Below, piece by piece: positions 11,520-23,688 of a stretch of 64,000 bases of DNA; position 1 is the first letter of the stretch, and every line of letters starts with the position of its first letter. The notes under the pieces were generated by a model. It searched no databases. It saw nothing but the letters and a program-made list of their open reading frames with translations, and was not told the DNA's origin. Where the stretch lies: assembly GCA_030435675.1 (NCBI GenBank), contig CM059621.1:13082001-13146000 (forward strand), in the 5' to 3' direction. The translations under genes were made by a program, and so were the position numbers. The stretch is from Steinernema hermaphroditum. Lineage: Eukaryota > Nematoda > Chromadorea > Rhabditida > Steinernematidae.

Positions 11520-13925
11520 AGGTAAATGCGAGATAGAGCTAAGAGAAATCGATATTCCAATAGAGTAAAGGCGCCACCCGGAGATCTCCCGTGCACTTTT
11601 ATACTGCGCTCGGAAGGTGAAGAGTTCAGAGACTCGTGGGTTGAGCACGACAGAGGCAGATTGATTGATGTATGTGAGGAGCGGGGCCCAAAGAACGAAG
11701 ACTTTTCGGGAAGTCGACTGTCTTCGGAGGTGATTGATAAGTTCAACGTGGATTTTGGTCTTCGTGGTCCCCTTTTTGTGACATTTTTATCACTTTACAC
11801 TCTTTTTTTCGGGGGCGTGCTGTCACTTCTTGTGGTTGCAACGAAACGATTGGCGGACAAAGTTGCGTAAAACAGGATTCGCCGAACTACACATTGCGTA
11901 GTTCTCGGGGGACTGTTTCGGAGAGGTCGGAACGTCAACCGGAAAAGGTCAAAAGGCTGAATCCGAACTGCATGTTGGAAAGAACGAGCTGAAATCGAGT
12001 ATCTTGAGAAAGTGGCGACCCTAAAGGGATTGATTTTGGGAATGTTTCGAAATTTTAAGGATGGAAGGCAATAGGAGTGTCTCAGGCGGCATATAGATGC
12101 TGTTCCAATAGCGCCAAATTCGATCAACGACAGTTTCACGTCTTTCTTTTTTGTAGGACTTATAACAAAAGAGCAATTTGGCAATGGTTCATCATGGTTC
12201 ATCCGAATCTTATGACCTATGGCTTCAATAGTATACTGAATCCTTTTTGTCTCCTTCTTCAATTTGAAGGCTGAGAGAGAAATCTGATTGTCCAATCTCC
12301 ACATTATTCCCAGAAATACACACTGAATTATGTGTGCATTTGTGAAAAAGAAGAAGATCTATCTTTTTTACGCCAGGGCTAGCGTGTAGTCTAGCGAATA
12401 TTGCGCCGTTTTTTGCAAACGACCCTGAAGAAGAACTTCTTTGCAATTAGTCGAAACCGCACGCCTTGCGCCACGTGACCGGTCACGCACACTACACCTT
12501 CGATTCGAGGAAATGTTGCAGAGAAAGTGCTTGATGACGGAATGGTTTATGGCGGTTTTGAACGGATTGAAATCGGGCAGAAAGATGAAGAAAAATGGGA
12601 GAAGAATGTGAGAATTCCGGTTTCACTTTTTCTGGAAACCCAGTTGAACCTTCACGACCGTGTCAGGAAATCTATGTAGTTTATGTATTTATGGCAATAC
12701 AGATTTGGACATAAGAAGGAAAGAGCAATCGATCGCATATTTGAGGCTTGAGGTACTGAACACCGGTTTGACGTTTAAATTGTTACATTTTGTGTCCCAC
12801 AGCAATGTTGCGCTTTGCAAAGTGATCAAGTAGAAGTTCCACTCTGTGATCGGAACTGATCGGAGACCATTTCAATTCGTAACTTTTTGCTTTTTTCGTT
12901 CCGCAACCGCTCACCTACATTACACGTACGTCACTGTACTTTGATTTTCGGGGCTATTTTGAAATTTGCAATGGAAGTTCCTCGTTCTGCTTCTGCTGTA
13001 TTACCTACTTCGTAAAATTAAATTTTTAAATTTGTGATTACGCGATGACGACATGTACTCCCCCCTCTCTAGTGCTCTTATACGGGAAAAATACACAGGA
13101 AAAAAAGATCCGGGACTACGGTACCACTTACCTGGGGAAGGATGTAAGAGAATAGCTTGGGATACATGGCTTTCAGGATTTGAAAGACGTAATATTCTCC
13201 ACGAGGGCTTATGCTAACCACTAGCCAGCAATCAGGCACACATATAATGAGTAAGGCTTCTTTTAGTATGAAGTTTCCGACTCGAATCAAGACCCAGGAA
13301 TATTCTACGATATGCGACAAACAGTCTACAAAATGCCTCAATGCCAAGAAACCGGTAGTTTTACCGTAGTTGTTACAAATCTTACGAAAGGAGGAACAGC
13401 TCAACAGCGAAAGCGAGCGAAGAGATATCTCATGCATTGTGGTATCGTGTTTCTTTTATGTTGTGCCAATTTGCTGTTTAATTTATCTAGAACATGGGAA
13501 GAGGTCAACATATCATGCCTGAAAAGCGCCCCCATTGAAGATCGGGGATACTTTTCGGGGAAGAATCGCTGGGGAATCTCAAAGAGGGTTACGCGAAACA
13601 CTGTGTACACGTTGTAGATAGAATACCAGAGGAAACCTGGATGATGCCACAGGATGTTGCCAAAGTCATCAAGAGCCATCTGTATCGATGGGAAGAGTGT
13701 GCCGATCTCAGAGGCAGACCGAAAAAGTCGTTTTTCTGTTGAAGTATCCAATTTCGGCCATGATTTTTGAGCAAAAGCAAAGAGATATCTCATACCCTCG
13801 AAAGTTTCCACGTATGTTTGCATATGGTTTCATCTTTTCCAAGCGGGCCGCTCCCGCATTCTGTGGTCAACGATCACCTGGAACTGAATGATCGGTGAAA
13901 TTTGATATCCTTGAGATTGGTCTTT
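11520..13925. other. intergenic with unexplained open frames
   Basis: No gene I can support. Long frames on the minus strand at 11795-12304 and 13401-13823 have no family resemblance. Bases near 13418 and 13783 both contain GAGATATCTCAT within related surroundings, hinting at an internal duplication in an old mobile element. No splice-consistent model could be built. Confidence 0.4.
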
Positions 13926-13929
13926 CATT

Positions 13930-14420
13930 TGTGCCCCCAGCGATCGGTCGGGTCGTCCACTCGCTCTCTCTCTGAGGCTGTCTGAGCCGAATAAGTTAAG
14001 TGAGCGGTCGTTCTCGGCCGTCGCTGTTGGCGCAATGATCGCCCCGGCTCCCAGAAGGCCTGGAACACCAGGGAGCCGTAGTTCCACCGTCTCGCCAAGA
14101 AGCTCGTCATGACTGCCCGACTCTACCCGCGCCAGAGAAGCCGAAGAAGCGTTGCAACTCCGAAGTCCGCGCCGCCAGCCGAACCGAAGATGCCCCTCCG
14201 TTCCGTTCGCTGTTCTCCGCCGCCGCGCCACTTCCGGAATCAACTCTTCACGACTTCGACGCCCGCGCATACTGATGGGAACGCTGGATTCTCTTCGGAT
14301 TCGTCTGCTCCACCGAAACCAGAAGAAAATCAGCGGCTACGGTGTGACTTTGTTCTTCTTTGTGCATTTATGAGACGTCCTGCACGGCGTAAGCCGTTGA
14401 TTCGGGAAGATAAATCGTGT
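13930..14420 (+). repeat. GC-rich dispersed repeat, best-preserved copy
   Basis: Blocks in order: GCGATCGGTCGGGTCGTCCA, GTGAGCGGTCGTTCTCGGCC, CCAGAAGGCCTGGAACACCA followed by GGGAGCCGTAGTTCCACC, CGCCGCCAGCCGAACCGAAG, and at the end GGCGTAAGCCGTTGATTCGG then AAATCGTG repeats. The terminal block also ends the copy at 55.40-55.98 kb (GGCGTAACGCCTTTGATTCA, AAATCGTGAAATCG), so this may be a real element end. A related scrap of the CAGAAGAA..AATCA(G/A)CG region is at 27000-27120. Confidence 0.7.
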
Positions 14421-14605
14421 AAAAAAAAATCGTGAATCGTCGATCAAATTCTAAGGCACCTAAGCAATGTTCATCGTCTACATTATGACTTTGCCAGTGA
14501 ACATTCGAAAAAACGAACGAATAGAACCGCCAATCAAGTAGGCAGCTGTCACAGAATATCGACATGAATAAAGGTAAAAGTGAAGTGGTGAGCATGACGA
14601 CTTTA

Positions 14606-17457
14606 TTAACTCATTTTCCTAAGCACATTATCCACAACGATCTTCAAACTCGGAAATATCAACTCGTGGCCCTTGAAGGACAGCCTTCGGGAGTTCACAT
14701 AATACCCAAGAAGAGTCTTTTTGTCGTAAAAGGAACATTTCCCAGAATCGCAGAAAGGACCGGTCATATCGAAAACGGTGCAATTTGAGCAATTCTCTTC
14801 GATTTGGCTCAGTCGATCACGGACCAAGTGCTGAGCATCTATGTTATCCTGAAATACGAATTGGCGATTCCAGAGGAAAGGCACTTGCCGAAAGGTATGA
14901 TTCCGAGCCTATGGGAACCGTTCTTTCCAGGGAATGGAACACAACACTTCCGATGTCCTTGTTGGGGAGCCAAAATGGTGTGTTGAGGATGATCTGCTTC
15001 GTTGATTTAGCCAATAACTCCAAGTGCTTAAAGACTTTTAGCGATATTGTGGCATTTGATGATGCCAGTTTTGTGAAAATTGGGCTATATCTGCAGCGAT
15101 TAAGATGATTTTCCAGAGGAACGAAACCTACAAGTTGAAGAGGAACAACAAATCCGGCTTGATGTCTTCGATTTTCGAAGAAATGCTTGACAACTCTTTC
15201 TCACAGCTGTTCTGATCCTCTTCTGGATCCGCTTCTCCTGTCGGCACATCGCAGTCTTCCACATAGAAGACGTCGATTTGATTGAAAACCGATTTCACTG
15301 CTTCATAGGCCGAGGGGAATCCACTTCCAGCCATCGCTATTTGCAAATTCCCGGGGCCATTCTAAAGCAGTAGTTACTTATCGTCTCTCTAATTCTTACC
15401 GTAATTCGACAGTGATCCTTTGACTCCCCCACGTTTTTGCAGTTTGGCAAGTTCTTGCCACCACCAGGCCCTGAATACCATTCCGCATTCTTTTGTATAG
15501 CATTGGAAACGATTCTGTTGTAATTCCAGCTTCCATCAAAGAGTGTTTCGTTCTGAGACCAGAAGAATTCGTTTGATTTATGCAGAGAGGGCGATCGCGT
15601 TGTTTGGAGGGACCCATAGGCGATGTGCGGCGAGGAGTCGGGCGCACTTCCCATTATAAGAAGCGTCGTGAAGGCGAAGCAGAGGACGGCGATGCCGCTG
15701 GAGAGGGCTTTCCTGGATTTCAGTCGTTTCTCGAAGATGTAGTGCAGATTCCAGGAGAGCACGGCGATTATGAAGAGGGCTTGGACAGCTTCTGAATGTG
15801 ACGGATAAGACTGGAACCGAACGAAGACCGTTTAAGTGCAGCCTGTTTTCAAGGTACATTTTCACAAACCCAAAAGTAAAAATCGCTGAATAAGTGGAGC
15901 AAAACACACTGCCGCTTCACCATCAAGACAGAGCACTTAAGGTGTGGCCTCGTGGCGCAATGGATAACGCGTCGGTCTACGGAACCGAAGATTGCAGGTT
16001 CGAATCCTGCCGAGGTCGGAATTTTTTTAGGAGGTCAGCTTGGACATTGTTTGGGCTATTCTGCGAAACTTTTGCGATTTACAGGGTGGTAGGTGATAAG
16101 GCGTCAGTGATAAATGCAGGGTGACTCAAAACAGGGCATGGAAACAAAAGTCTGGAATGCCATTTCCGTGACCATACAAGAAACCGATCGGAAAACGACA
16201 AAAAAGAGACCAGCCTCATCAGTTTGAATTTCTGAATGACGTCTGATGGACTTCTGACTTCCCTTTTCGGGCCACCCTGTATTTCTGAATTTTTATGACT
16301 ATTCTAACTTTGCTATTCACAACAAACAACCTACGGTTCAGAGACAACTGCATCTCTCCAACAGCACAGCGAAATGCTTCGAGAATCGGCCAATGAATCA
16401 GATACATCATGTAGGAGTGGTTTCCAAGAAATATCAGGAATTTGTTTGCAAAGATGCGCGCCACCTTTGAGCCGCTCACTGACGGTCCGAAAGCAAATAG
16501 GATGGATACAAGGACAGTCGTCATCAGCTTGATGAGAGTATCCGATTCAATCAGAACGCAGCTATCAGGTACAATGGTGATCGAAGCGAGGATTGCGGAG
16601 AGAAGTACATAAGCAGTTCTCACTAAATGGGGCCTAGTGCACAGAGTTCGGCATGCCTACCTTCTTCTCGCCATTTTTTGCCGATCTCTTCCGACTGCTG
16701 GTGAGACCACAGATCGTACTTCTTCTCCTCCTCAAGAAGCTCTCTGCTCGGCGTGGTGAGGAAACTGATCGCTCCGAGCTGGAACTGCCATAGCCGAGTA
16801 AATATGTATTGAGAGGAGAGTGGGCCAATGGTGAATAGATGGAAAAGAAGCGAGAAAAAGGCGAACAAGTAGCAGTTCGCGAGTTTGGCCTCCTCAGTTC
16901 GGCACTTCGAAAGGTGGATGAAGATGAAAGGAGTGAGCAGGATGTACTGTAACTGGACGGAGACGATCCAAGTGTGATGAAGGAAAGAGTGGTCCTGAAT
17001 GGGGGCACTACAGCTTTGCGAAAAGGAGCAGGAACCTACTTGCATGAAAAATCCTCTGTTCGTGAAGTATCCCATCAAGTTCGTCGATAGAAAAATCGCC
17101 CATTTCGAGTCATTTATGAGATCTTCAGCATGCTTTGAGGGGAGCAACACACATCCAGTGGCTACGATTCCGAAGAGAACGGCGAAGTAGGCAGGGAACA
17201 GTCGAAGCATCTTGTTGCGGAGGAATGCGTAGATGCCGTTGAGTGTCGTCGCCTTGTCACCGTAGTGCATCTGAGTGAGATACCCGGAGAGGACGAAGAA
17301 TCTGCATCATACAGGTCGACGTTTCCATCAGATTCTACGCTTACATGTCCACACCGACGGATCCATTTTTGAAGCTGTGTGGAAAGACACCGAATAGGAA
17401 CAAAAGAATGACGGCGAATCCACGGAATCCTTGCAAGTCGGCGCGCGTGTCCACCAT
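14606..17457 (-). CDS. OAC-type membrane acyltransferase (acyltransferase-3 plus SGNH domain), catalytic residues absent
   Basis: Eight exons (17345-17457, 17040-17301, 16661-16994, 16335-16622, 15400-15791, 15132-15361, 14889-15090, 14606-14848), phases all consistent, encode about 687 residues, the usual size of nematode OAC proteins. The N-terminal multi-pass domain shows DLQGFRGFAVILLFLF and VGVDIFFVLSGYL; TM segments continue through exon 5. The C-terminal SGNH-like domain has CTVFDMTGPFCD. Such proteins transfer acyl groups to sugars or lipids. Here the TM1 FH motif is FG, HTWSLxVE is HTWIVSVQ, the GDS/GNS nucleophile block reads MAGSGF, and the terminal DxxHLS block reads NSRRLS. Frame is nevertheless intact. 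Intron 7 begins GC (GCAAGT), a GC-AG intron. Intron 4 (543 bp) contains a tRNA gene and a MITE. Start follows a TGATCTCAG acceptor; AATAAA overlaps the stop. Confidence 0.88.
15946..16018 (+). tRNA. tRNA-Arg (anticodon ACG)
   Basis: 73 nt cloverleaf: acceptor GGCCTCG pairs with CGAGGTC (one G-U), A-box TGGCGCAATGG, anticodon stem TCGGT/ACCGA enclosing CTACGGA, so anticodon ACG, T arm with B-box GGTTCGAATCC. A run of seven T follows within a few bases, the Pol III terminator. It lies inside intron 4 of the oppositely oriented OAC gene. Confidence 0.95.
16117..16279. mobile_element. MITE with CAGGGTG ends, copy 3 (reverse)
   Basis: Starts CAGGGTGACTCAAAACAGGG and ends GGGCCACCCTG; internally AAGTCTGGAATGCCATTTCCG matches the reverse complement of the copy at 3565-3740. 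It sits in the same OAC intron as the tRNA. Confidence 0.7.
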
Positions 17458-17879
17458 CGCTGAGATCAATACGAGAGGCGCGAGATAAAATCGACGGTGT
17501 TTCAAGAAGCTGGGTCAGAGAAGATAACATCTTTAGTTGAATTGCAGGTAAAGTGGGGTTTGAAGGGGCTGACAGTTGGACGAGGAGTGAGACCTCTCTC
17601 TGTGCATGCTGATACTTTAGATGCCCGCCTCAGATTGAGCTGGAAATTGGCACATAGGTAGGCCTTCATTAGTGAACGTCAACCCCAAAGGGCGCCTGGT
17701 TATACACATACGGTCATGTAAACATCTTCCGAAAGTTACGTGCAAACGACTATAGTAAAATTCACCAACGAGGCCGCAAACGGGTGTGTGGTCGGGCTGG
17801 CTAGTACTTTGACTCATATTTTTGAGGTCCGGATTCAACTCACCTTCAACTCCTCTCCAGCATAACTAAACAGTTCGGA

Positions 17880-18355
17880 CGGTTCGTCATACCGCCTTGC
17901 ACGTAAAGTGTAGCTCACTTCATTATCGAAATTACATTAGAAATTAACAACAAAACAAAACAATTATGGTATGACCTACTTGACCAATAATACTGATGTT
18001 TCTGTGGCATTCCGCACCAATCACTAAGCTTGTGCAACACACATAGGGAATGGTATTGACTAGACTACGCATGGTCTTCACAACGACAAATACATACGAG
18101 AGGACGGTCGAGATTCTCGGGGGATGCTTGAGATCTTTTTTTCGGCCTCTGTATCTATTGAACGCACTATACAAGATGATGCAAGCCACATTGATCGACG
18201 TACCAAACGTTTAAAGTACGTCGTTTCCATCTACTTTCACGTCATGTCGAACAATCATAAAATTTCATTATCTCTCAAGAAACAACCTCTCCAAGTTCTT
18301 CTACGTCATACCGCTTTGCACATAAAGTGTAGCTCACTTCAATATAAATATCATT
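17880..18355. repeat. pair of about 55-bp direct repeats
   Basis: CGTCATACCGCCTTGCACGT near 17886 and CGTCATACCGCTTTGCACAT near 18304 are followed by the shared AAAGTGTAGCTCACTTCA. They lie about 420 bp apart in the spacer between the OAC gene and chemoreceptor 2. The interval also holds a copy of the ACGGTCGAGATTCTCGGGGG motif (about 18104-18123) seen at the window start. The function of the direct repeats is unknown. Confidence 0.6.
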
Positions 18356-18381
18356 ATCAAAGAACATTCCACGGTTGGCGC

Positions 18382-19576
18382 TCAGCCGCTGTGGGTTCCA
18401 GCGTGAGAGTGCATCGGTGGGTGAATGACGGAAATGTGGTCGACGTAGGCCAAACTTCCGCTCGAGACCTTCCACCCAAATGGCTTTGAAGCGGCCAGCA
18501 GGAAGCCTTTTCTTATCTCTCTATGTCGGAGCATGTAGATGAAGGCGTTGATGAGACTTTTGTTGAGTCCGATGAAGTAGAAGTACTTGTGGTACTGCGC
18601 TAGGTTGTCGTGGTCGATGTACATGAGAAGGTCGGGGATTACGAGGCAAAGAAGGCCGCTCATGGCGGACAGACCTAAATGACGGCTTAGATACGAGAGG
18701 AGAGGACATCCATACCTATTGTTGTGGTTATCTTTATCAACTTTTTGGGCTGGTTGTTCTTCTTGATTAGCTTAAAGACACGAGAAGTGAGGGAAGGGAC
18801 TACAGGAGACCTACAATGCGAACTCTCCAGCAGATCGGCAGGTAGACGAGGACGCTGAGTCCGATGGTGACGACTCTGAAGAGGAGGACGAAGTCCCACA
18901 CGTCGGGCTGGAGGGTGAAGATGAAGTAGCAGTAGATGTTGATGAAGACCTGGTGGTCGTTGGACTGTACGAAGAAGGCGACTCCGAAACTGACGGTGCA
19001 CACCAGCAGAGCCCCTGGAAATGCATAGATTTTTGACAAAAGCCACAGGTAGACTAGGCTCCATGACCTGCACAAAGCTGTGACAAAACGGATCGAGAAG
19101 TATCCACTCAAATGTCGAACTTACCGAGTAAAACGAAATACGTGTTGAATCGTCCAATCGTGAACCAGATATGTTTGACCGGAAAGAAGACGGCCACGAC
19201 CCGGTCGAAGGACACCACCATGGTCATGATGGAAGTCAGTTGGTAGCCGATGTAAAACATGATGTTGTGGGGCTGGACGAAGCAGTCGTAGCGGGAAACA
19301 TTCACATATCCTGGCCATATATTTAGTGACCCCTTGGGGAGTTCGTTTACCTTCTCCGGATTTCAGCACCAGCAGTCGATAGATCCCGGCCATTAAGTAC
19401 GCGAGCGCATTCACCGTGTCCGAGATGCAAAGACCGCCGAGGAGAACGAGGGCTTTGCGATCTCTCAGAAGGTGAGGACAGAAAATGACGCAGATGACGG
19501 CGAGGTTGATGAGAACGATGGCCGAGCCCTCAATTATGTAGAGAATAAAGCCAACTTCCTCCGATATTTCCAACAT
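18382..19576 (-). CDS. srsx-like 7TM chemoreceptor 2
   Basis: Five exons (19351-19576, 19125-19310, 18815-19014, 18716-18770, 18382-18674), phase-consistent. N-terminus MLEISEEVGFILYIIEG is very short, then TM1; TM2 contains LLGGLCISDTVNAL; TM3 ends MVVSFDRVVAVFFPVKH; the extracellular loop before TM5 has YCYFIFTLQPDVWDF; TM7 is YFIGLNKSLINAFIYMLRHR. About 320 residues, normal for this receptor type. Paralogue of chemoreceptors 1, 3, 4 and 5. Role as a sensory receptor is inferred from the family; no ligand can be inferred. Confidence 0.88.
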
Positions 19577-20793
19577 GGTTTATCTGGAAATGAAAAAAAA
19601 AGATCTTCAACTCCAATCATAAAAAGTATTGACAAAGTAGCATCGGAGATGAGGGGAAATAAAGATTGCTATTTAAGTACATCTACAATCACTGACATCA
19701 AGGTGGAATTGATGGTTGTCCTTGCTATACATAGCACCCTTACACTCTTGTACTTTCGGAATAAATCCACATGTTTATCCTGTAGGGAAGTGATATAAGC
19801 TCTTTTCAAGAAAAGAGGAATTCACAGGAAGTGCCCCACTCCGATCGAACTGTTTAAGGCCCGGAAATTGGACCATATGAGCACAATATTCCGAAAATAA
19901 ACTCTATAGGGCTACCGTAATTACAACCAAACAGACCCTTCAGCTGGAGGGACAGTTCGTTAAATTCTTTTGCGCGATGACTCTCAAAGGAATTTGCTAG
20001 ATTGCCAGTTCGAGAAAAGGGCCCAAACCGTCTCATAGACCACTTTATCGCCAGTCCGAAGCACCACTTACCTCTGCGAACGCGCAATTACAAAGTGCCG
20101 AGACGGAGTTCGCTCTCTTAGGCCCACAACAATTCAATTACGGTAATCAGGTGATTAAATTGCAAGTTTGAGTGACTCAAATGAAGTGTGGAAATCAGAA
20201 AACGGTCACTATACGGAATTGGGTTAAAACTCAAGGGTATAGGTCTAGTTCCACATATACCTACTTGTGGATCGAAGCATATTTTTAGCTAAGCACTACA
20301 TTTGGGCGTCCAGATATTTGAGATTGCGACGGAAGCGAGTCCCATATTTATTTTTACGCATGGTCATCCAGGCTTGGCCTAACAAATGATAGGTACCGTA
20401 TTTTTAGAATCCTGGTAACAGAGAAAAAGGCCATTTCAAAAACGGTTGAAAACTTCGAAAAGTGGTGAACGACTTATGAATCCATAAATATTTATGAGAC
20501 ACCCAAAGAGCACCTTTAGCCGTGATTGGGGGAGTCTCACTCTAATGTCCATAGAACGCGATGTATGACCCTTCGTTTGGCGATCAAATAAGGACCACGT
20601 GAGAGAGTACAGCCCGGAAGCGTTTCGGAAACGATAGACGCAGGCGCGATCACATTTAAGCCAACGTAATTATGAAAAACCTCGTTAAGAACCCACTTCG
20701 ATTTAGTGCGTGCGTTTTGCGATATTTCGTTCGAAGCACTTTGGATGTTTTGACCTCTTGCACGAATGCATCTGACATATGTGACATGCGTTA

Positions 20794-22116
20794 CAGGGTG
20801 TCCCAAAAGTTCGGATAAATTTTTTCTATCATGTTTTTGTTGAATTTATTTTCGTTGTTTTTTGTGTTTCTTGATATATTCGTGTTCTACACGTTATTCT
20901 GGACTAGAACATGCTGTTATTTTCTGTTATTGAGCCGATATTCCACAAGAAAATGACCAAAGAAGAAACCCTCAGCGCTGTTACAAACCCTTTACAAGCT
21001 GGGAAAGAAGAAACCGGAGATTGTGAAGAGGCTGAAATTGTATCTGACGACCGTCAAGCGTATCATTGACCGATACCAAGTGACAGGGGACCTCAAGGAC
21101 AAGCCTCGAAGCGGAAGACCGAAGACGGCAAGGACCGCAGCGATCAGAAAAGCGATCAAAGACAAACTTCAGCGAAATCCGGGTCGTTCAACAAAGAAGC
21201 TCGCGAAATCGCACGGAATTGGCAAATCCTCCGTCCATCGAATTCTGAAGAATGATCTGCAGGTGTTTCCCTACAAGTAGGCCAAAGGACAGCTCCTCAC
21301 GGACGACATGAAGGCCAAAGAAGGTTGAAGAATGCCTAGAAATGAAGCGCTTGGTTGCGCTTGGCAAGCATCGGTAGATCATGTTCTCTGATGAAAAGAT
21401 TTTCACAGTGGAACCGCTCCGGAACAGCCAGAATCATCGCGAATGGCTGCAGAAAGGCTCACCGAAGACCGTTAAAGTCTAAAAGAGCCATTTTGCCAAA
21501 TCCGTAATGGTTTAGGCTGGAGTATCGGCCCTGGGAAACACGGAGCTCCATTTTTTCGAGCAGAAGGAACTTTTGAACGCTGAATCCTACCAGAGGAAAG
21601 CTCTCGAAGGCGTGGTGAAGCCCTACGCGAAGAAGAACACTTATGGAAACCAGTACATGTATCACCAGCACGATGCGCCAGGCCACAGTGCGAAGAGGAC
21701 CTTGAAATGACCCATGACCCAGTGAAATGGACTCCGGCGTCTGCTCCGGCAGTCTGAGAGAAGAACATTTTGGCCTCCATATTCCCTTGATCTCAATCCT
21801 CTGGATTTCTCTGTGTGGTCAATCCTAGAGAACAAGATCTCAGGAACCCGAATCGGAACCAACGAAGCCTTGAAGCGCACACTGAAAGAAGCCTGGAAGG
21901 AAATGAACCCAAAAGTGACCACGCGCATCGTCGACCTGAACCCCATGCGTCTTCAGACCTGCATCGCCGCGAAGGGAGGACATTTCGAACAAGTATTGTG
22001 ATATTATGATTCGGCAGGAGTGTACGAGTAGTTAGAGCTTAAAAGCGTTGAATTTGGTTCTATGGGGCTTGAGATATGACTGTTTTTTCACTTATCCGAA
22101 CTTTTGGGACACCCTG
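20794..22116 (+). mobile_element. mariner/Tc1-like element, full length, transposase broken
   Basis: 1323 bp flanked by TA, with near-perfect inverted ends CAGGGTGTCCCAAAAGTTCG and its complement at the right end. The transposase remnant runs left to right in several frames: MTKEETLSAVT start near 20953; HTH region with KPRSGRPKTARTAA at about 21090; NPGRSTKKLAKSHGIGKSSV; first catalytic block FSDEKIFTVE near 21380; second block HQHDAPGHSAK near 21665; third SLDLNPLDFSVWSILE near 21785-21832. Multiple stop codons and frame changes separate them, so it cannot encode an active enzyme. Confidence 0.92.
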
Positions 22117-22577
22117 TATATGAATGAAGATAACAAAGTTATAGGGAACATGATTAACCTATAATTTGGAGCACAACGAAATTAGCAATGGCCGGCTACT
22201 TGCATTGTGTGTGTGGGAAACGAGTTGCACGTGTGAAAGACCACCCCAACCATAATGTATCCTGGAGTAGGACGTCACGAGGACGCAGATCTCTATGCTA
22301 GTGGTATAAATTCACATCAGCACTATGAAGTACGCTATAATTGGAACGATAGCTGGAAACGGTCCATTATTTCAAGCATTGGATGGGGGGGGGGGGTAAA
22401 GTCCTAGTGAATTTTCCTCCTCTACAAGATGCTGCACAGAAAACAGGTGATCCTCATTACAAGGATGCGCCAACAGGTCGTTTTAAGAATCACGGTCTTA
22501 AAAAAACATAGTTTTAGCTGCAGAGAAAAGACGTGATGGTCATTACAGAAATTGGACAAAAACTGAAAATAAGTAAA

Positions 22578-22973
22578 TGTGGTCCCGCAACGATATCCCT
22601 CAATGGCAGGAACATACGGTAGAATTGTAAAATTGGCCAGTTTACCTCATTTTCCTTGGCTGGGGGGGAGTAAAGTAGGGTCTAATCAATAGAGCTTGCC
22701 TAGCTCTATGCAGCAGTACATCGAAATTACTATGTTTCATTCCCGGTTTTGGCCTAAAAGGTTGACTTTTGTGGAAAAACCGTCAATTTGCCTTATGTTT
22801 TGCAATATGATCGTTTATCAAGCCACGTACTGTCGGGTAGACCCCTTGATGCCTGCCCCAGCCGAGAAAAAAGGCCATTTTTACTGTAAACTGCCCACAA
22901 ATCCACCGTATTTTACACTCCCACGCGACCGTCGCGGTACATTGTGAATTCAGGGATTTCGTTGCGGGACCAC
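22578..22973. mobile_element. 396-bp MITE with 22-bp terminal inverted repeats
   Basis: Left end GTGGTCCCGCAACGATATCC and right end GGATTTCGTTGCGGGACCAC are inverted copies with about two mismatches. The interior is non-coding. AAT lies at both outer borders and may be the target duplication. The ends differ from the CAGGGTG class, so this is a separate family. Confidence 0.75.
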
Positions 22974-23339
22974 AATCGACCCACCCTTTGCCCACCCCTG
23001 TCTCCTTCACGATGCCACACCGCAAAATCCATGGGCTTCCAATCGGCGCTGTTAGAGCTTGGTTGTCCAGAATTCTGAAACCCGCTCCTCGCAGAAGCCC
23101 ATTGTGGCTTCATGAGCGGGCCCAGTCCTGATTGAGCGTCTCTCGCCTGTTTTCGAAGTGCTCCTGCGCTCAGGGAAGCAGTATATCCTTCAGGATCAGA
23201 TTCTGGTAGACGGCAGCGCTGATCTCGACTCATTTCTCCACAAACACATCTGTGAAGTTCTCACGGCTTCACAGATTCCGGCCCAAACCTTCATAGAAGC
23301 AGGGAAGTGGATTCTGTCGCTTCTCTTTTATAATTCGTT

Positions 23340-23490
23340 CATTTGTGTCGATGGCGATCGGTCGGTTCGTCCGTTCGTTCTTTCAGACTTGAGTGAGCGG
23401 TCGTTCTTGGCCGTCGCTGTTGGAGCAATGATCGCCCTGACTCCCAGAAGGCCTGGAACACCAGGGAACACCAGCCGTTCTACCGTCTTG
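23340..23490 (+). repeat. GC-rich dispersed repeat, partial copy
   Basis: Contains GGCGATCGGTCGGTTCGTCC, GAGTGAGCGGTCGTTCTTGG, CCGTCGCTGTTGGAGCAATG and CCCAGAAGGCCTGGAACACC, closely matching the first half of the 13.93-14.42 kb copy in the same orientation. It stops before the second half. Confidence 0.7.
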
Positions 23491-23688
23491 GAAATTTATT
23501 CGAGTACTCAAGTACCGTATTCCCCAGGGTGTCTTACATATTTGTAGACCTGCACATTAATAGGATGTGTTCAGTTTTTTGTGTCCTTGAACACAAAAGA
23601 ATCAAACATTAATTCTATTAAAATCGAGCGCGTGCCGAAAATCGGCAAAATGAGCTCAAATTTATGAAACGAATTTATAAACAAGAGC

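Noticed and set aside
11795..12304. 169-codon minus-strand frame
   Set aside because: Composition is not protein-like, no conserved blocks, no splice-consistent neighbours.
13078..13823. Two minus-strand frames with partly hydrophobic stretches, suggestive of a receptor
   Set aside because: None of the receptor landmarks (GGLC, DR-AV, NKS..N.F.Y) is present, and the frames share an internal GAGATATCTCAT repeat, so this is more likely old repeat DNA.
21472..21946. Minus-strand frames across the mariner element
   Set aside because: Antisense shadows of the decayed transposase, whose catalytic blocks read on the plus strand.
22384..22397. Run of G residues as a possible G-quadruplex or regulatory site
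   Set aside because: A simple homopolymer with no neighbouring gene or conserved context to support a role.
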